This document shows positions 8,364 through 17,070 of a stretch of DNA of 64,000 nt, one piece after another. The stretch spans positions 620,001-684,000 of the forward strand of contig NZ_HG938354.1 in NCBI RefSeq assembly GCF_000731315.1, given 5' to 3'. Each line of letters begins with the position of its first letter. The first letter of the stretch is position 1. The notes beneath the pieces are model-generated. The model had not been told where the DNA came from. It searched no databases and saw only the letters and a program-made list of their open reading frames with translations. A program made the position numbers and the translations under genes. This stretch comes from Neorhizobium galegae bv. orientalis str. HAMBI 540. GTDB taxonomy: Bacteria > Pseudomonadota > Alphaproteobacteria > Rhizobiales > Rhizobiaceae.

Positions 8364-10022
8364 TTAACAGGTTGACGACCGACGCGCGCTGGCAAGTCGT
8401 CGGCAGGCGCGGACCGTCAGCGCCATCACGGTCAGCGTCGTACCGGCGACGCCGCTCGTGGGGAAAGCACTGGCATCGGTGACAAACAGGTTGGGAACGT
8501 CCCAGCTCTGGTTCCAGCAATTCAGCACCGATGTTTCGGCTGATGTTCCCATACGCACACCGCCGCTTTCATGGATGGCGGCGCCCATGGACATGCTTCT
8601 GTGGAACATCCTTCGGAAGAGGAAGCGGCTAAGGGCATCGGCGTTGGGATAGGCGCCTTTGCCTATTTCCTTGAGGCCGAGAGGGGAGCCGATGAATTCC
8701 AACTCGCCACCGGCTTGCTCGACGATTTCAATCAGTGTTTGTTCCTGCCGCCTGAGCAGGTCACGCTCCCCTGAATCCATGACGCATCGGATATGGGGAA
8801 CCGGTATTTTCCATGCGTCCGTCCTGTTCGGGGCGAGTGTAACGCGATTGTCGGCATGCGGCAGCATCTGCCCGTAGCCGAAGAACGCCATGCGGGCGGG
8901 AATACCGCCGGCGACAGGCCCTCTGCCGACGGTCCCCTGATAGGCGAAGTCGCTTCTCTTCTCACCGCTGCCGAAGCCTTCGAAGCGCGGGATGAAGATA
9001 CCGCCGGATGCGGCATAGAACGGATCCGGCGGAGCGGACTCGTCCTTCATCCAGCCTGGAACCGGGGGGAAGGCTCCGACCGCCAAACAAGGCAGTTGAT
9101 CCATGAAGTAGCGGCCCAACGTCCCCGAACTGTTGCCGAGACCAGTGGGATGTTTTGCTGATGCAGAATTCAAAAGCAGCCTGATGCTTTCGATCGGCGA
9201 AGCGCAGACGATGACGTTGGAGGCCTGGACCTTTTCGGTCTTGCCGGCAATACCGTCCGTCACCTCCGCGCCGGTTGCCAGGCCGGTTTTTTCGTCCGTG
9301 GTGATACGGCGAACCACCGCATTATAGCGAATGGTCAGCCGACCGCTTGCCTGCGCATCCCGAAGGGCGCGGGGAACACGCTCGGCTTCCGGAGCGACAT
9401 AACGCCAGGAGACGATGCGGCGCTCGGGCCAGCGTCCTTCGACGGAGGCTTTGAACGCTTCCTCCGCCGGCGTCAGGTTCGAGCGATTGGCATAGACGCC
9501 ATCGGGCATCGTCGAAACGCGATCCTCCTGGCCGTAGAGACCGAGATAGGATTCGACCTCGGAATAAAAGGGGGCGACCTCATCGTATGATAGCGGCCAG
9601 TCGACGCCTTCGCCGGTGCGGGTGTGCAGCCTGAAATCGTCGTCGCTCCAGCGCACCAGAACCCGGCCGAACGTGTGCAGCCTGCCGCCGGCCTGGCGCC
9701 CTCTGATCCACAGGAACGGCGCATCCGCCGGCGTCGTGTAGGGGTTTTTGCGATCGTTGACGAAGAGGTGGCTCATCCACTCCTTGAAGAAGACGGCCCG
9801 CGCCTGGACGGCCTGCCCGTTGGCGGTGGCCATTGCCCGATCCCAGATGTTGATGTCCTTTTGAACCGCCGTCTTGCGCGCCGGGTCGAAGTCCTTTGGG
9901 CCGACTGCAGGCCCCGCCTCGAGAAGAAGGACAGACAGGCCCTGAGCGGTGAGTTCTTTGGCCGCAAAAGACCCGGCCGCGCCGGACCCGACAACCAGTG
10001 CATCATAAATGGCTTGAGACAT
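8364..10022 (-). CDS. GMC-family FAD oxidoreductase
   Basis: This 552-residue flavoprotein belongs to the glucose-methanol-choline family. An ADP-binding motif sits at the N-terminus ('VVGSGAAGSFAAKEL' with the acidic end in 'LLLEAGP'), and the C-terminus carries 'AIHESGGVRMG' and 'LFVTDASAFPTSG'. The His in 'IHESGG' fits the conserved catalytic base. Where most members have Asn-Pro ('NPTLT') this one reads 'GVAGTTLT', so the usual second catalytic residue is replaced. It probably oxidises a sugar or polyol alcohol. The start at 10022 is the one giving the FAD motif near residue 10. The gene lies 104 nt after a sugar isomerase gene on the same strand, and no Tat signal is visible. Confidence 0.92.
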   Translation of the reverse strand: MSQAIYDALVVGSGAAGSFAAKELTAQGLSVLLLEAGPAVGPKDFDPARKTAVQKDINIWDRAMATANGQAVQARAVFFKEWMSHLFVNDRKNPYTTPADAPFLWIRGRQAGGRLHTFGRVLVRWSDDDFRLHTRTGEGVDWPLSYDEVAPFYSEVESYLGLYGQEDRVSTMPDGVYANRSNLTPAEEAFKASVEGRWPERRIVSWRYVAPEAERVPRALRDAQASGRLTIRYNAVVRRITTDEKTGLATGAEVTDGIAGKTEKVQASNVIVCASPIESIRLLLNSASAKHPTGLGNSSGTLGRYFMDQLPCLAVGAFPPVPGWMKDESAPPDPFYAASGGIFIPRFEGFGSGEKRSDFAYQGTVGRGPVAGGIPARMAFFGYGQMLPHADNRVTLAPNRTDAWKIPVPHIRCVMDSGERDLLRRQEQTLIEIVEQAGGELEFIGSPLGLKEIGKGAYPNADALSRFLFRRMFHRSMSMGAAIHESGGVRMGTSAETSVLNCWNQSWDVPNLFVTDASAFPTSGVAGTTLTVMALTVRACRRLASARRSSTC

Positions 10023-10126
10023 CGCTTCTCGGTATCCTGCGCGGCAATTAAGTGTCCTGAAAGGCGGCGTTAAGGAGTTCGGGCCCGGGTGGCCTCGAAA
10101 GCTTCGTTTGCCGCCGGGTGTGTTCC

Positions 10127-11038
10127 CTAATGCGCGGGCCGCCGCAATTTCGAGAGCCATTCGGCGCTCGCCTTCGCGCATTCGAAGGGCGGCAGCGTCG
10201 GGAAATCGACCTCGGCGATCAGCCAGCCGTCGAAATCACTGCCAAGGGCTGCAAGCATGCCAGCAAGATCGAGTTCACCCGAACCGGGTTCAGCCCAGAG
10301 ACCGGAAACGACGGTCTGCTGATAGGTCTTCCCGGCGGCCTTTGCAGCATCACGCACCTGCAGCCGGCAGTCCTTGACATGCATAACCCGGGTCCGGTCC
10401 CGATAATCCTTGATAAGGCCGATGACATCGGCGCCTGCCCATGAGAGGTGGCCCGTATCCGGACCGAAGCCGAGCTGGTTCGCGCTGATATTATCGAGGA
10501 GGCGGCGGGTTTCGGTTTCTGTCTCGATCCAGGTGCCGATATGCGGGTGGAGCGCCGCCTTGACGCCTTCTTCGTTCAGGATGGCCGACGCCCGATCGAC
10601 GAGATTGAATATCATCGCGAATTTGGCTTCGTCGAATTCCGCTCCGACGCCGGGACGCTTGACCCGCGGCGCATCCTTGTTCATCCGGGTGGCGATGAAC
10701 ATGTCGGTCAGGCCGAGCTCGGCCTGTTGAGCGGCGCTCGTGCGGGCGGTCTCCAGCGCCGCCTCTATCTCGACGCCGTGTTCCGGCAGCGCCATCGACA
10801 GGTAACCCGGGGCTGGCTTCAGGCCTGCATCCTGCAAGGCGCTCTTGTATTCCCCGATCGTCCATCCGGCTGGGACCTGCGCATGCACTGCATGAAAGCC
10901 GGACCGTGCGATTTCCTTCAGCAGTTCCTGTGGCGTCGGTCCCTTGGTCGGATCGAGCCAGCCGTCTGCCGTGGCGAACCACTGGATAGGATTGAGAGCA
11001 AATCTGTAGCCGCCGGGCGTGGAGAGAAAATCGGTCAT
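10127..11038 (-). CDS. Sugar phosphate isomerase/epimerase-like TIM barrel protein
   Basis: This 303-residue protein has the pattern of the xylose-isomerase-like TIM barrel family (IolE/IolI, hydroxypyruvate isomerase relatives). Segments include 'GVEIEAALETARTSAAQQAEL', 'KAALHPHIGTWIET', 'LGFGPDTGHLSWAG', 'RVMHVKDC' and 'LIAEVDFP', which contain the expected His, Asp and Glu metal ligands. It lies between the GMC oxidoreductase and the LysR gene, all on the minus strand, next to the sugar CUT1 importer. A role in inositol or sugar-lactone catabolism is likely, but the substrate is unknown. The start at 11038 gives the usual length; the frame is open upstream but lacks family similarity. Confidence 0.85.
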   Translation of the reverse strand: MTDFLSTPGGYRFALNPIQWFATADGWLDPTKGPTPQELLKEIARSGFHAVHAQVPAGWTIGEYKSALQDAGLKPAPGYLSMALPEHGVEIEAALETARTSAAQQAELGLTDMFIATRMNKDAPRVKRPGVGAEFDEAKFAMIFNLVDRASAILNEEGVKAALHPHIGTWIETETETRRLLDNISANQLGFGPDTGHLSWAGADVIGLIKDYRDRTRVMHVKDCRLQVRDAAKAAGKTYQQTVVSGLWAEPGSGELDLAGMLAALGSDFDGWLIAEVDFPTLPPFECAKASAEWLSKLRRPAH

Positions 11039-11263
11039 GGATAGGGTTCGCTCCGTTTGAACGCGCCGCACGCCGCTCGGTTTGGGCATGCCATCGCCGC
11101 GGCCGAACGGTTGCCCGAACGACGCGAGATGCCCTGCGGCAGGTTTGGTGTTGGTTCGCCGCTCAAGATGTGCTGGCGGCGAGCACACCAAGAGGTACAT
11201 GAGCGCGTCCAACGAATAAAATAACTTCGGCTGGCGTAGGTATAACTGATCTTCATAGGGCAG
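11039..11263. promoter_or_regulatory. Spacer with candidate LysR site AGGTATAAC
   Basis: This 225-nt spacer separates the LysR gene from the downstream isomerase and GMC genes. The word AGGTATAAC occurs at 11238-11246 on the plus strand. The same word occurs on the minus strand at 12243-12251, just upstream of the LysR gene. Two copies flanking the regulator could be its binding sites, but nine bases is weak evidence. Confidence 0.3.
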
Positions 11264-12196
11264 CTATGCCGCAGGAGGGGTTGCACCTATGCCGCTGGCT
11301 CGTTCAATTTCTCTCAGAAGGACCGAAACTGTCGGGCGGACTTCCCCTTTGCGGCGAAATACCGCGTAGATATCGCGTGTGAGGGAAATCTCGTTGAAGT
11401 CGAGAGCGACCAATCCCAATCCGCTTCCCTCAAGGTTCGCTCGCGTCAAATACGCCAGATGATGGGTGCGAGAGATCATCGACGTCAGAAAATTGATCGA
11501 TGTCGTTTCGACGGCCACGACAGGCTTTGGCAGGCCGGTGCTGCGAAAAAGCGATTCGAGCAATAGCCGGTCGGTCTCGGGCAGAGGTGGCAGAACCCAG
11601 CTGTATTGCGCAAGATCGGAGATCGACAGGTTCTTGCGTTGTGCAAGCGGATGCGATTGATGCGCAACGATTTTTACCGGCTCCCTGGCGACCAGCCTCC
11701 ACTCGAAATCCTCGTTCAGGATCTCACTCGGCTTGACCGTCAACACAACGTCGAGTTTGGCCGCGAAGAGTTGGGGAAGAAGGACTTCATTGGTGCCCTC
11801 GTGCACCATGAGGGCAACATCAGGACGGGCAGCCGAAAAGCGGATCAACGCATCGGGAATAACTTGTCTGAGGGCAGCAGCCATGCTTCCGATCCGAAGC
11901 GAACCGCGACGTGCGCCACGCAGGGCGTCTATTTCATCGACGGCCTCGTTGGCCAAGGACAGCAGCAATTCGCTGTAGCCGATAAGGCGCTGCCCGAACA
12001 GCGTAACCTGAACTCCCGTCGGACCTCGGTCGAGCAGCCGGACGCCGAGCGCCTGTTCCAGGCTGCGAATGCTTTTGCTGAGGGCGGGCTGGGTGAGCCG
12101 CAGGTTCTCCGCCGCCATGCTGAAGCTACCCGTGTGCACCACGGCTATGAAGTGCCGGAGCTGTCGAAGGTCCAGTCGGTGCAGGTTTTTGTTCAT
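11264..12196 (-). CDS. LysR-family transcriptional regulator
   Basis: This 310-residue LysR-type regulator has a helix-turn-helix in residues 11-65 ('SFSMAAENLRLTQPALSKSI', 'LEQALGVRLLDRG') followed by a two-lobed effector domain. Unlike classic LysR genes it is not divergent from the genes next to it. It is transcribed toward the isomerase and GMC genes and away from the sugar importer at 12601. It may therefore act on either side, and the 404-nt space to the importer is large enough for regulated promoters in both directions. Confidence 0.93.
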   Translation of the reverse strand: MNKNLHRLDLRQLRHFIAVVHTGSFSMAAENLRLTQPALSKSIRSLEQALGVRLLDRGPTGVQVTLFGQRLIGYSELLLSLANEAVDEIDALRGARRGSLRIGSMAAALRQVIPDALIRFSAARPDVALMVHEGTNEVLLPQLFAAKLDVVLTVKPSEILNEDFEWRLVAREPVKIVAHQSHPLAQRKNLSISDLAQYSWVLPPLPETDRLLLESLFRSTGLPKPVVAVETTSINFLTSMISRTHHLAYLTRANLEGSGLGLVALDFNEISLTRDIYAVFRRKGEVRPTVSVLLREIERASGIGATPPAA

Positions 12197-12600
12197 GGTG
12201 TCCGGTCGCGGAGAGGCAGCTACGGCCCCAGTATGACCAAAGGTTATACCTCGGGCAATGTTAGTTGTTTGACTTCGAACCCCCGCTGAACAGAGTGTGG
12301 TGTCATAAATGCCGGGCCGAACATTGCCTTTGCATCTCGCAGCGGGATCAACCCGCTGGGGCGATACGCATGGTGGAAGTGGCGGTCACGACAGGGGAAC
12401 AGGATGATTCCGTTGAATATTCCAAGGCCAAGAGGCGCAGCGTCATAGTCACGGAAGACGTGAAACGGCGGGCTGGAGCCACCCTGGAGATTTGAACACG
12501 CCACCGAATTCTCTCAGCATCCGGAATGATGCGGAGAGCAGCCGTGCGCCCAGACGTAAGAATCCACGAACGGACCGTTCAAACAGGAGGTAAACGAATT
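12197..12600. promoter_or_regulatory. Divergent promoter region between LysR and sugar importer
   Basis: No convincing gene is seen in these 404 bases. The region holds AGGTTATACCT at 12241-12251, an imperfect palindrome close to the LysR start. It also holds a perfect 7-bp inverted repeat, CAGCGGG at 12340-12346 and CCCGCTG at 12352-12358, with a 5-nt loop and no following T run. Just before the importer start the ribosome-binding site AGGAGG is very strong. Short frames across the region do not resemble known proteins. Confidence 0.45.
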
Positions 12601-13956
12601 ATGGTGTCCCGAAAAATCGAAAAGGCGCGCGCGCCGACACTGCTGTCCACGTGTCTCGTGACGGCGCTGGCGCTGGCATCCCCCGACAGACTGGCGCATG
12701 CCCAGGCGGTTGAACTTCCCAAACCCCTGATCGACGCGGCCCAGGCCTATGCATCCAAACTGACGGGTGGGCAGAAGATCGGAGGCAAGGTCTCCATCCT
12801 CGGCGTCAATGGCGGCCGGGAACTCGAGATGCTGAAGGCAGCCTGGGCTCCCTTCCAGGCGGCAACGGGGATTACCGTCGATTATACGGGAACGACCGAC
12901 TTTGCTGCGGTGCTGCAGACCCGCGTCCAGGCAGGTGATCCACCGGATCTCGCCGGGTCTACCAACATCAACAACCTCGTGCGCTATGCGAAGCAAGGTG
13001 CTTTGAAGGATGTCGGCGCGATGGTCGGCGAAGCTGCCATCAAGGGGAAGTTCGATCCCGGACTCGTCGATGCTGCAAGCCTGAACGGCAAGATCTACGG
13101 GGTTTGGACCGAACTCAACAACTTCATGGTCTGGTACAATGTCCACACCTACGACGGCCCGAAAGATGCCCCCACCTGGGAGCAGTTCGACGCCTGGGCC
13201 GTGAAACGCGCCAACGCCGGCAAGACACCCTGGTGCTACACCGACGAACGGGGTGCTTCCTCGGGAGCGCTTGCCGGCAACTGGATCCAGGCCTACATCC
13301 TGAAGAACTCCGGCCAGAAGACCCTCAAGGGTCTTGGCGATGGCTCAATTTCCTGGACCGCGCCGGAAGTGAAGGCCGCGTTCGAGGCGTTCGGGAAAAT
13401 CGCCCACGATCCCAAGATGGTTCCCGGTGGCCCGGTCGCGGCCATGTCGACGCCTGCGGTCAAAGTTGGCGCCGGGCTTTTTTATGATCCCCCCCAGTGT
13501 TCGGTTCTTCTGTGGGGAACATATGCCGGCAGCCTTACCAATCTGATCTATCCCAAGGTCAAGCCGATCGAAGATATGGACTTCATGCCGGTACCGGGCA
13601 AACCGGAAAATGCGGCCTATGAGACGTTCGGGGGAACGCTTTACCTGGCATTCAGGGACACGCCGCAGATCAAGGCATTCTTGTCTTACCTCGTATCGGA
13701 CGAGGCGCAGAAGCTCGTGGCGTCCGCCGGCAACTGGACCGTTGCCAGTCAGGCGGTTCAGCCGAGCGATTATTCCAACCCCGTGCTCAAGCGGGCTCGC
13801 GAGACGCTGCTCAAGCCAGGTGTCACGCTTGTTGCCCAGCCGACCCAGGTTGTCGATCCGCCGGTGATCCAGGCATTGTGGAAAGGCGTCGTGCAGTACG
13901 TGCTCGATCCCGACAGTCTGGATAGCGTGCTGCAGGCGATCGACGCTGCGAGATAA
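12601..13956 (+). CDS. Sugar-type (CUT1) ABC importer solute-binding protein
   Basis: This is a family 1 extracellular solute-binding protein of 451 residues with a signal peptide ending near 'DRLAHAQA'. Typical segments are 'AAWAPFQAATGITVDYTGT', 'DLAGSTNINNLVRYAK', 'WYNVHTYDG' and 'AFLSYLVSDEAQKLVAS'. The ATG at 12601 is chosen because AGGAGG lies about 10 nt upstream and a proper signal peptide follows. Upstream in-frame ATGs would add a non-hydrophobic leader. It is the first gene of a CUT1 sugar importer with two permeases and a MalK-type ATPase. Confidence 0.94.
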   Translation: MVSRKIEKARAPTLLSTCLVTALALASPDRLAHAQAVELPKPLIDAAQAYASKLTGGQKIGGKVSILGVNGGRELEMLKAAWAPFQAATGITVDYTGTTDFAAVLQTRVQAGDPPDLAGSTNINNLVRYAKQGALKDVGAMVGEAAIKGKFDPGLVDAASLNGKIYGVWTELNNFMVWYNVHTYDGPKDAPTWEQFDAWAVKRANAGKTPWCYTDERGASSGALAGNWIQAYILKNSGQKTLKGLGDGSISWTAPEVKAAFEAFGKIAHDPKMVPGGPVAAMSTPAVKVGAGLFYDPPQCSVLLWGTYAGSLTNLIYPKVKPIEDMDFMPVPGKPENAAYETFGGTLYLAFRDTPQIKAFLSYLVSDEAQKLVASAGNWTVASQAVQPSDYSNPVLKRARETLLKPGVTLVAQPTQVVDPPVIQALWKGVVQYVLDPDSLDSVLQAIDAAR

Positions 13957-13971
13957 GCCGGACGATCATTC

Positions 13972-13996
13972 CCAGGAGCGGCCAGGCTGCTCCTGG
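13972..13996 (+). promoter_or_regulatory. Intra-operon hairpin between binding-protein and permease genes
   Basis: There is a perfect 8-bp inverted repeat, CCAGGAGC at 13972-13979 and GCTCCTGG at 13989-13996, with a 9-nt loop. No T run follows, so it is not a classic terminator. Hairpins at this place often protect the 3' end of the binding-protein mRNA and lower permease expression. Confidence 0.55.
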
Positions 13997-14016
13997 CAAC
14001 GGATGGAATAAACGCC

Positions 14017-14985
14017 ATGAGTAGTCAGATCCTGCAACTTATCCTGGGGCTCCTTTCCTTGCCCGCCGTGGCTCTGGTCATCATTCTGCCGGGGGAACTG
14101 GCTATCAGGAGGTTTCCGCAAAAGACGCAGAGCAGCATCCGACCCTGGATATGGCTCTCGCCGGTCCTGGCCCTGGTGGGCTTGGTCATAGCCTATCCGC
14201 TCGTCGCGTCGATCGTTTACAGTTTCCGTGACGCAACCGGCAGCAACTGGGTCGGATTTAGAAACTTCGTTTGGGCATTCGGGACCGCCATGCGCCCCGT
14301 TCTATTCAACAATGTCCTCTGGATCGTTGTCTTTCCCGTGCTGACGGCCGTGCTTGCCCTTACCGCCGCAATCATGCTGGACCGGGTCAAGTACGAGCGT
14401 GTCGCGAGAACCTTCCTGATCCTGCCGACCGCAATGTCCTTCGTCGCCGGCGCCGTCATCTGGAAGATGATGTATACTTACGAGCCACCGATGCAGCCGC
14501 AGACGGGCACGCTCAACGCCATCTGGACGGCGGTCACGGGCAAGATGCCGATCGCATGGCTGATCGACCGCAACGTCAACAACTATGCGCTGATCTTCGT
14601 CGCCGTCTGGATGAGCATCGGTGTTTCGACCCTCATTCTGTCGGCGGGCGTCAAGAATATCCCGCGCGAACTGGTCGAGGCCGCCAAGATCGACGGGGCG
14701 GGAGAGTGGGCGGTCTTCCGCTTCGTGACGCTTCCCTCGCTCTGGCCGACGATCCTCGTGGTCCTGACAACCCAGGCGATCTTCTCCCTCAAGGTCTTCG
14801 ACATCGTCTACGTCATGACCAACGGTTCCTTCGGTACCGACGTGATCGCCAACAAGATGTATTCGGAGCTCTTCGTGAAACAGAATCTCGGAACGGCCAG
14901 CGCCATCGCCGTCCTGCTCCTCATCCTCGCGTCTCCGGTGATCTTCATGAACATCAAGCAGATCAGGTCGGAGGGAGGAGAGTGA
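14017..14985 (+). CDS. Sugar-type ABC importer permease (MalF/UgpA family)
   Basis: This 322-residue inner-membrane permease has several hydrophobic helices. An extra N-terminal helix ('LGLLSLPAVALVIILPGEL') precedes the conserved 'WLSPVLALVGLVIAYPLVAS'. The EAA loop reads 'ELVEAAKIDGAGEWAVFRF'. It follows the binding-protein gene by 60 nt and the hairpin, and it ends 2 nt before the next permease start. It forms a heterodimer with that protein. Confidence 0.93.
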   Translation: MSSQILQLILGLLSLPAVALVIILPGELAIRRFPQKTQSSIRPWIWLSPVLALVGLVIAYPLVASIVYSFRDATGSNWVGFRNFVWAFGTAMRPVLFNNVLWIVVFPVLTAVLALTAAIMLDRVKYERVARTFLILPTAMSFVAGAVIWKMMYTYEPPMQPQTGTLNAIWTAVTGKMPIAWLIDRNVNNYALIFVAVWMSIGVSTLILSAGVKNIPRELVEAAKIDGAGEWAVFRFVTLPSLWPTILVVLTTQAIFSLKVFDIVYVMTNGSFGTDVIANKMYSELFVKQNLGTASAIAVLLLILASPVIFMNIKQIRSEGGE

Positions 14986-14987
14986 CG

Positions 14988-15878
14988 ATGTCCGCAATCG
15001 AAAGCCGCCGAGCCGCGCTCATTTCCGTGCGGCCGGCCTCCAAACTCGGAAACCGGCTGAAGCGAATCGCGCTCCATAGCGCGGTCCTTCTTCTCTGCGT
15101 GGTCTGGTTTACGCCCGTCCTGTCGCTCTTCGTGACGACATTCCGCTCGGAAAGCGACTCCTCCCTGACGGGCTGGTGGCATGCCTTTATCGAATGGCGG
15201 CCGGTGCTGTCGAACTATGTCGAGGCCATGTATCTGACCGGCGTCGGCCGCAGCGTCGTCAATTCGATCGTGCTGACGGTTCCCACCGTGCTCGGGACCG
15301 TGCTCTTCTCCGCAATTGGCGCTTTTGCCTTGGCGCGTATGCGGTTTCGCGGGCGTATCGCGCTGTTTCTTGCCATGGTCGGTTTCCAGGTATTGCCGCC
15401 CCAGCTCGTCCTGGTGCCAATGCTGAAGTTCTTTCTTGCGGTTGGCCTTACGGGAACCTTCATACCGGTCTGGATCATCGAAATGGGCCTGACGGTGCCG
15501 TTCGGGATCTTTCTCCTCTATGGCTTCTTCTCCAGCATCCCCTCAGACCTTGTCGAGGCGGCGCGCATCGACGGCGCCTCCGAACCGCGTATCTTCTTCC
15601 AGATCATCCTGCCGCTGTCGGGTGCCGTTCTCGCGTCGCTGGCAATCCTGCAATTCATGATCGCCTGGAACCACCTGTTGATCCCCCTGATCTTCCTGGG
15701 ATCGGGTTCGCTTTCACCACTCACGGTGCAGGTCGCGAGCCTTGCCCAGACCAATGCGGGCGGCCTCAATACGCTCACCGCGGCGACCTTCATCTCGGTG
15801 ATCGTACCGCTGGTGCTGATCGTCAGCCTGCAGAAATATTTCGTGCGCGGTGTGCTCGGCGGCGCCGTCAAAGGATGA
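14988..15878 (+). CDS. Sugar-type ABC importer permease (MalG/UgpE family)
   Basis: This is a 296-residue permease with a membrane helix near residue 35 ('AVLLLCVVWFTPVLSLFVTT'), the EAA loop 'DLVEAARIDGASEPRIFFQI' and a C-terminal 'QKYFVRGVLGGAVKG', which is standard for MalG-like proteins. The ATG at 14988 follows GGAGGGAGGAG and lies 2 nt beyond the previous stop. The frame is open further upstream but encodes no membrane protein there. Confidence 0.93.
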   Translation: MSAIESRRAALISVRPASKLGNRLKRIALHSAVLLLCVVWFTPVLSLFVTTFRSESDSSLTGWWHAFIEWRPVLSNYVEAMYLTGVGRSVVNSIVLTVPTVLGTVLFSAIGAFALARMRFRGRIALFLAMVGFQVLPPQLVLVPMLKFFLAVGLTGTFIPVWIIEMGLTVPFGIFLLYGFFSSIPSDLVEAARIDGASEPRIFFQIILPLSGAVLASLAILQFMIAWNHLLIPLIFLGSGSLSPLTVQVASLAQTNAGGLNTLTAATFISVIVPLVLIVSLQKYFVRGVLGGAVKG

Positions 15879-15969
15879 CCATCAACGATTTTGCGATCCG
15901 CCTGGTGCGCAAGACAGAGACCGGCGCGCTCGACCGGAAGGTCCGGCGCCCAAGACGAGGAATGGAAAC

Positions 15970-17028
15970 ATGGCAAACGTAAATCTGCGCGACGTCAGAA
16001 AAGTCTATAACCAGACCCAGGTCATCCATGGCGTGAATGTCGATATCGACGACGGCGAGTTTGTGGTTCTGGTGGGGCCGTCCGGATGCGGGAAATCGAC
16101 GCTGCTGCGCATGATCGCCGGGCTGGAGGAAATCAGCGACGGCCAGGTCCATATAGGCTCGACCGTCGTCAACGAGATGTCTCCGAAGGACCGCGACATC
16201 GCCATGGTCTTTCAGAGCTATGCGCTCTACCCGCACATGACGGTCGCCCAGAACATGGGCTTTTCCCTGCAGCTGCGCGGCGACGCAAAGCCGGAAATCC
16301 GCGCCAAGGTCGAAAAGGCGGCAAAGATCCTTAATCTCGAGGCCCTGCTGGAGCGTTATCCGCGGCAGTTGTCGGGTGGCCAGCGGCAGCGTGTCGCGAT
16401 GGGACGGGCAATCGTGCGCAACCCGCAGGTGTTCCTGTTCGACGAGCCTTTGTCCAACCTGGATGCCAAGCTGCGGGTCACCATGCGCGGCGAAATCAAG
16501 GCGCTGCACCAGCGGCTCGGAAGCACCATGATCTATGTGACGCATGACCAGATCGAAGCCATGACCATGGCGGACAAGATCGTCGTTATGCGGGATGGTT
16601 TCGTCGAACAGGTCGGCTCGCCTCTGGCTCTCTACGATCGTCCTGCCAACCTCTTCGTGGCAGGCTTCATCGGGTCGCCGGGCATGAATTTCCTGTCCGG
16701 CCGTTATGCGCAGGGGAAGGTCTGGATCGGCGATATCGCGCTTCCTGTCTTAGAGCTTCCGTCGCCGGAAAACGAGGGGCGTCATGTGGTCTACGGCATC
16801 CGTCCGGAGAATCTGAGCATGGCCGGCGAAGCTGGCCAGCCCCTCATCGTCGAGGTCATCGAGCCAACCGGCGCCGAAACGCATGTCGTGGGCCAGATCG
16901 CCGGCCAGCGGGTCATCGGGGTATTCCGTGAGCGGGTCACGACGCGGCCGGGGGATGTTCTTCGCGTCGAGTTTGATTCCCGAAAGGTGCATCTCTTCGA
17001 CCCGCAAAGCGAGCAGCGCATAAACTGA
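15970..17028 (+). CDS. Sugar-type ABC importer ATPase (UgpC/MalK family)
   Basis: This 352-residue ATPase has Walker A 'GPSGCGKSTLLRMIAG', Q-loop 'VFQSYALYPHMTV', signature 'LSGGQRQRVAMGRAIVRNP', Walker B 'VFLFDEPLSNLDAKLR' and H-loop 'VTHDQIEAM'. A C-terminal MalK-type regulatory domain ('YGIRPENLSM') follows. It energises the CUT1 importer. The ATG at 15970 lies about 90 nt after the permease stop and gives the usual 'MANVNLRDVRKVY' start. Its stop lies 42 nt from the convergent RpiR gene. Confidence 0.95.
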   Translation: MANVNLRDVRKVYNQTQVIHGVNVDIDDGEFVVLVGPSGCGKSTLLRMIAGLEEISDGQVHIGSTVVNEMSPKDRDIAMVFQSYALYPHMTVAQNMGFSLQLRGDAKPEIRAKVEKAAKILNLEALLERYPRQLSGGQRQRVAMGRAIVRNPQVFLFDEPLSNLDAKLRVTMRGEIKALHQRLGSTMIYVTHDQIEAMTMADKIVVMRDGFVEQVGSPLALYDRPANLFVAGFIGSPGMNFLSGRYAQGKVWIGDIALPVLELPSPENEGRHVVYGIRPENLSMAGEAGQPLIVEVIEPTGAETHVVGQIAGQRVIGVFRERVTTRPGDVLRVEFDSRKVHLFDPQSEQRIN

Positions 17029-17070
17029 CGGTGGGCCGGCCGGTACCTAATAGCGTCGGCATCGATCCCG

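Noticed and set aside
12244..12504. Minus-strand 86-codon frame between LysR and the sugar importer
   Set aside because: No recognisable domain, no ribosome-binding site, and it lies in a region expected to hold promoters.
14271..14987. Plus-strand frame extending the MalG-like permease 239 codons upstream
   Set aside because: The extra part is an out-of-frame reading of the MalF-like gene; the start at 14988 has a strong ribosome-binding site and gives the right length.
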